Source of the DNA: Euperipatoides rowelli
Lineage: Eukaryota; Onychophora; Udeonychophora; Euonychophora; Peripatopsidae
Assembly: GCA_003024985.2 (NCBI GenBank)
Contig: PXIH01S0004310.1
DNA: 10,733 nt
Direction: 5' to 3' (one strand)
Each line of letters opens with the position of its first letter. Within the stretch, counting starts at the first letter, position 1. Positions 7,773 through 10,733 of the stretch are shown piece after piece. The notes below the pieces were generated by a model. That model made no database searches. It had not been told where the DNA came from and worked only from the letters and a program-made list of their open reading frames with translations. The position numbers and the translations under genes are program-made.

Positions 7773-8210
7773 TTATGTCACCCCCAGAAATTGTTGGACT
7801 GCTTTCACCTTGCTAGGGTGTGCAAATTCTACTACCACTTTTTTCTTTTGAGGGTTAATTTTACCCTGCCCTTCTATAATTTTCCCCATAAATTTTGATT
7901 GCTTTTTACAGAATTGGCACTTCTTTAACTTAATAAATAAATTTGCCTCTAGCAGTTTTCCAAAAACAATTGATAGATGATTTAGGTGTTCTTTGAATGT
8001 TTTTGAATATATAATTACACCATCTATATAAGTGAAAGCTATTTTCCCAATTTCTGGTTGTAGAACCCTGGTCATCATTCTGTTGAATGTTGCAGGTGTA
8101 GTTTTGCATACAAATGGCTTCACTATGAACTCAAAGACTCTTTTGTAGCAGACAAAAGTAGTCTTTTTCTGATCATAGGGTTTCATTTTTATTTGCAGTA
8201 CCCACAGCAA
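7773..8210 (-). pseudogene. pol: Reverse transcriptase palm/thumb, YIDD mutated to YIDG
   Basis: This 145-codon stretch carries the core of the polymerase. QIKMKP opens the post-motif A segment; FVCYKRVFEF and the ATFNRMM block of motif B follow. Then comes motif C as FTYIDGVIIYSK (YIDG at 8019-8030), and the FIKLKKCQFC thumb-proximal block. Ty3/gypsy polymerases need YxDD with both aspartates to bind the catalytic metals, and here the second Asp codon reads GGT. The motif B region is also altered from the usual PFGL(C/T)NAP pattern. The frame ends in TAA at 7773-7775 within the FLGxT(G)W landmark. Confidence 0.93.
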
Positions 8211-8608
8211 AGATGGACACTGTAATTATTTTACTCCCATTTAGTTTTTGAATAATTTCATCTATCCTTGGAATTGGGTATCGGTCACTTTCTAAAATCA
8301 AATTTATGTAGTGAATGCAAAATCGACTACTCCCATCCGGTTTGTCCACAAGGACAACTGGGGAACTACACTCTGACTCGCTTGGGACTATTATTCCATC
8401 TTGGACAATTTGATCAATTTGCTCCTCGATGATGATTTTCTTTGGGGTGTAGCCTTGTATGCCGTTTTTTGGATGGTTGGGTGGTCATCTGTCTAATGCT
8501 ATGGACTGTTGCCTTATTGCACCCTGGCTTATCACTAAAATTTGCTTTGTTTGATATTAGAAACTTTTTTAGTATGTATTTTTGTTCATCTGTAATGCAC
8601 AATTGCAC
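8205..8608 (-). pseudogene. pol: Reverse transcriptase N-terminal part (fingers)
   Basis: From 8608 the minus strand reads QLCITDEQKYILKKFL and NFSDKPGCNKATVHSI, a typical Ty3/gypsy RT entry. It then shifts frame near 8425 to IDQIVQDGIIVPSESE and SSPVVLVDKPDGSSRFC. The DRYPIPRIDEIIQKLNG block follows. Motif A, normally around a DL..GY core, is scrambled by another shift near 8210, so the first catalytic Asp cannot be confirmed. It connects directly to the palm piece at 8210. Confidence 0.88.
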
Positions 8609-8871
8609 ATGTCAACTGACATATGTTTTTCCAACACTTCCTCAAATTCATCTGCTTTAGGTTTGGAAGAGGCTTTAGCTAAAGTTGTGCTAGCTAAATT
8701 GGAAGTATCTGGAAATTCTAATATTTTGTTGTCAGTATCTAGTTCTATTACATTGTCAGGAATCATGTCTCTATAGTTGACTAGTAGAGTCATAATTTCT
8801 AAGTCACACAATGGTTTATTATTTGAAAGTGGTGGCTTTTTTTTTAAGTAAAAAGGTTTCAAAATTTTCAT
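8569..8871 (-). pseudogene. Pol linker between protease and RT
   Basis: A 100-codon open stretch begins MKILKPFYLKKKPP and continues through an acidic middle (VIELDTDNKILEF) to DEFEEVLEKHMSVD. It lies between protease and reverse transcriptase in the same direction, and its end overlaps the start of the RT piece in another frame by about 40 bp. The position and the absence of a known motif fit the variable linker of Ty3/gypsy pol. There is no sign of a separate gene. Confidence 0.6.
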
Positions 8872-8901
8872 TATAAAAGGGTGGTGTATATTTTTTTATA
8901 C

Positions 8902-9369
8902 TTAGACTCTTGTTATGTAATTAGTTTCTATGTGTGCATTAATATAGTTTAAAAATTCAATTTTACCTTTATTTTTATAACTTATTCTGTTTTGTGATGT
9001 TAAAATTTCTATATCATTTTTCCACATTAAGTCTATACCTAATAAACCATTGTGAGTCAGTCCTTCAAAGATATAGAAGTACTGCTCTTTTGACAAATTT
9101 CCTATTCTTATAGTCAAGTTGCAGTTTCCTAAAGGTTGGAATTGTTTTTTGCCTATAGCTAAAATTAATGATTCTAGGCACGGGCTCAGTCTAACATTCA
9201 CCTTCCTATTTTTGACTTTTTCCCAAGTGTTCAGACTTAAACATGATTTGTCAGCGCCTGTGTCTAGTCTCACTTTGCAGTTTAGATCATTAATCCTGAC
9301 TCTAATAGTAGGTATCAAATTTGTGGGTTTGGGATTGGGACTAACTGCCGGGTACATACCCTTGTTCAT
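8902..9369 (-). pseudogene. pol: Retropepsin (aspartic protease) of the Ty3/gypsy element
   Basis: An uninterrupted 155-codon frame. The active-site DTGA lies at residues 36-39 (VRLDTGADKSCLS), and the second-half landmark HNGLLGIDL at about 106-114, as in retropepsins that cleave the Gag-Pol precursor as homodimers. This is the best preserved domain of the element. The ATG at 9369 is probably internal to the original polyprotein. Immediately upstream (9370-9502) several stops interrupt a Ser/Arg/Pro-rich stretch (RSPRSPPSRDQISRARS). The frame ends in TAG next to the pol linker. Confidence 0.9.
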
Positions 9370-9502
9370 ACCTAGCCATTCACGTTTAGGGATACAGAAC
9401 CTTGATTAGGGCTTCTGGCTCGGCTAATCTGGTCACGACTTGGTGGGGACCTGGGACTTCTAACCAAGGCAGGCAGCATGTTTTCCATGCCTTAAGTTAG
9501 AA

Positions 9503-10447
9503 TTAAGCACCGGGCTGGTGTGCTATTGGGGTTAGAACTATTGCCCCTATTCTTGGGTTATTTCTTTGGTCTCTATTTGTGTTATAGTTTTGGTTGGTGT
9601 TTCCTCTGTAGTTGGTATTTCTATTGTACGGTTTCTGTCTTTGATCTCTATTCATGGACCATCTTCTGTTGAAAGTCCATATTAGGTTGAGCTGGTCTGT
9701 TGGATTTGTATCTATTGTTGGGGGACTATGGGGTGGTGAGTGGGTTGATCTGTTTGGTGGAGTTGTCTTACTTAATTTCTGGTTCTGGTTTGGGTATGTG
9801 GGTCTCCATGAGCTTTCCTTATACTTTGTGAAGTTAGCTTTGTCCACCTCCTTCACATTGCATAGAAACTCATTAAAATCCCTAAATACCCTTTACTTCA
9901 CCTTTTCTTGCACACTTTTTTTTTGTGTTGAGTATTCCGAGTGCAGAGTGGATTGTAATTCCCAGGCTCTGATAATGAATCCCTCACAATTGTAGTTAAA
10001 TTGGCGATAATCGAGGGTTTCCCATTCCTGTGCGATTTCATTTTGATTAAAGTATTGTGCGATAAATTTTTCACACAGATTGGCTGGCTCCTACGGAAGG
10101 CCAGGAGATGGTATCGGATATTTGCATTCTACACCACTTAGCACTATTGCCCTGTAAAAATTGAGGGAAGTTTAGAATTTTATCTTTGTCATTTAATAGT
10201 GGTTAATATCATGGATGAACTCTGGGCAGTTTGGCTATTACTTTGGGTGAAAGATGGTTCCCTTATTTTTAGATTATTGGTTCTGAACTTTTTCGGCCTG
10301 TGGCTCAAACTGTTGACTGAGTCTGATGTTTCCTCTTCAGAGTTATTTGAGCTGCCATTTTCTTCCGTTTTGGAATACCTGGTGTTCCCTATTGTTATTT
10401 TGAGATGTAAATGGGCTCTGTCTACTTTGTGGTGGCTAGATGAATAG
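9503..10447 (-). pseudogene. gag: Gag of the Ty3/gypsy element, frameshifted
   Basis: The minus strand gives an N-terminal polar piece (NNSEEETSDSVNSLS, then HRPKKFRTNNLKI, about 10230-10447). A short PEFIHDINHY piece in a second frame follows. Next is a capsid-like block with ILNFPQFLQGNSAKW and DTISWP in a third frame (about 10090-10195). The last piece starts EKFIAQYFNQNEIAQEWE and has TAA at 9893-9895. The C-terminus (from 9856) is Pro/Ser then Arg/Asn rich with two NRDQR copies. It has no CCHC zinc knuckle, so RNA binding would rest on basic residues. The frame ends at 9503. The coding pieces begin right at the LTR-like repeat, leaving no room for a normal leader. Confidence 0.85.
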
Positions 10448-10672
10448 AGAGTAAGACACAGATGTAAAAAAAAAAATTATTGTATACGCTAATGTGGTTC
10501 AGGTGTACTCAGCTGGAGTAGTTTACAGTCACTACTGGGACGGATAGTTCACAAATGGAAAAAAGTTTTGGTGAGAGTTAGACTTAATCTAGGTCAGATA
10601 ACCAGTTCAGGAATCGGACAATAATATTTAGGCAGTAATAAAAGCCCAATTAAAAGTAAACTACAATAAAGC
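10441..10672 (-). repeat. Right copy of LTR-like direct repeat (putative 5' LTR)
   Basis: This matches the copy at 3079-3306 in direct orientation, including the invariant block around AACCAGTTCAGGAATCGG. Relative to the left copy it has an extra 3 bp (ATA) and about 20 extra bases (near 10640-10658) before a shared GTAAACT. It lies upstream of gag on the minus strand, as a 5' LTR should. The boundary toward gag is not accompanied by a TGG-starting primer-binding site. The outer edge may continue toward 10703 and cannot be fixed from this window. Confidence 0.7.
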
Positions 10673-10703
10673 AAGCAATAAATCATTGCCTTTTATAGTA
10701 TGC

Positions 10704-10721
10704 TTTTTTTTTTTTTTTTTT
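10704..10721. repeat. T18 homopolymer
   Basis: Eighteen consecutive T, near the outer end of the right LTR-like repeat. It could be flanking DNA or the poly(A) tail of another insertion on the minus strand. The window ends 12 bases later. Confidence 0.9.
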
Positions 10722-10733
10722 CAAATATTAACA

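Larger units (their letters stand above)
5872..10447 (-). mobile_element. Degenerate Ty3/gypsy LTR retrotransposon body
   Basis: On the minus strand the domains run gag, protease, reverse transcriptase, RNase H, integrase. RNase H before integrase is the Ty3/gypsy (Metaviridae-type) order, not copia. The integrase carries a GPY-type C-terminal module. No envelope gene was identified. Inactivating changes occur in nearly every domain: at least three frame changes in gag, two in RT, three in integrase, several in-frame stops, and a mutated polymerase active site. LTR-like repeats at 10441-10672 and 3079-3306 share the orientation, although the left one is separated from the body by other DNA. 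Confidence 0.93.

Noticed and set aside
10199-10447. Plus-strand 82-codon frame at the right end
   Set aside because: The minus strand reads as the N-terminal part of gag (acidic then basic, leading into capsid-like blocks), so the plus frame is a shadow.
1-10733. tRNA, rRNA or other structured RNA genes
   Set aside because: No tRNA-like A/B box arrangement with cloverleaf arms or rRNA-like segment was recognised on either strand by eye; a covariance search was not possible.

Overview
The window looks like AT-rich eukaryotic, most probably arthropod, nuclear DNA. It shows GT-AG introns, microsatellites, no bacterial-type operons and many decayed retroelements. The exact taxon cannot be read from the sequence. 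Nearly everything recognisable lies on the minus strand.

Layout, left to right. Positions 86-179 (minus) carry a short basic peptide that looks like the C-terminal tail of a LINE reverse transcriptase, but it also has splice-like flanks. Positions 755-1290 hold a degenerate minisatellite of about 60 bp units, interrupted by an (ATT)11 run and unrelated DNA. Positions 1344-1444 and 2545-2686 (minus) are the last two exons of an unidentified host gene, joined by a phase-compatible 1.1 kb intron. A third coding-like exon on the same strand sits at 3360-3585, and a weaker exon-like segment on the plus strand sits at 3787-4009. Positions 4170-5040 (minus) are a badly decayed non-LTR reverse transcriptase, invisible as an ORF but clear by motif. 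This abuts a Ty3/gypsy gag fragment of the K02A2.6-like type (5041-5450), with an LTR-like promoter/polyA segment beside it (5480-5620).

From 5872 to about 10447 (minus) there is one nearly complete but dead Ty3/gypsy retrotransposon in the order gag, protease, reverse transcriptase, RNase H, integrase. It has several frameshifts and in-frame stops, and its polymerase signature YIDD is changed to YIDG. A repeat of roughly 200 bp next to its gag end (10441-10672) recurs at 3079-3306 in the same orientation and is the best candidate for its LTR.

The element's enzymes would have acted together in reverse transcription and integration, but none can work now. The main puzzle is that a host-like exon (3360-3585) lies between the left LTR copy and the element body. 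Either the left copy is an independent solo LTR, or that ORF belongs to the element. I see no convincing undescribed system. The window reads as a gene 3' end embedded in nested, old retroelements.
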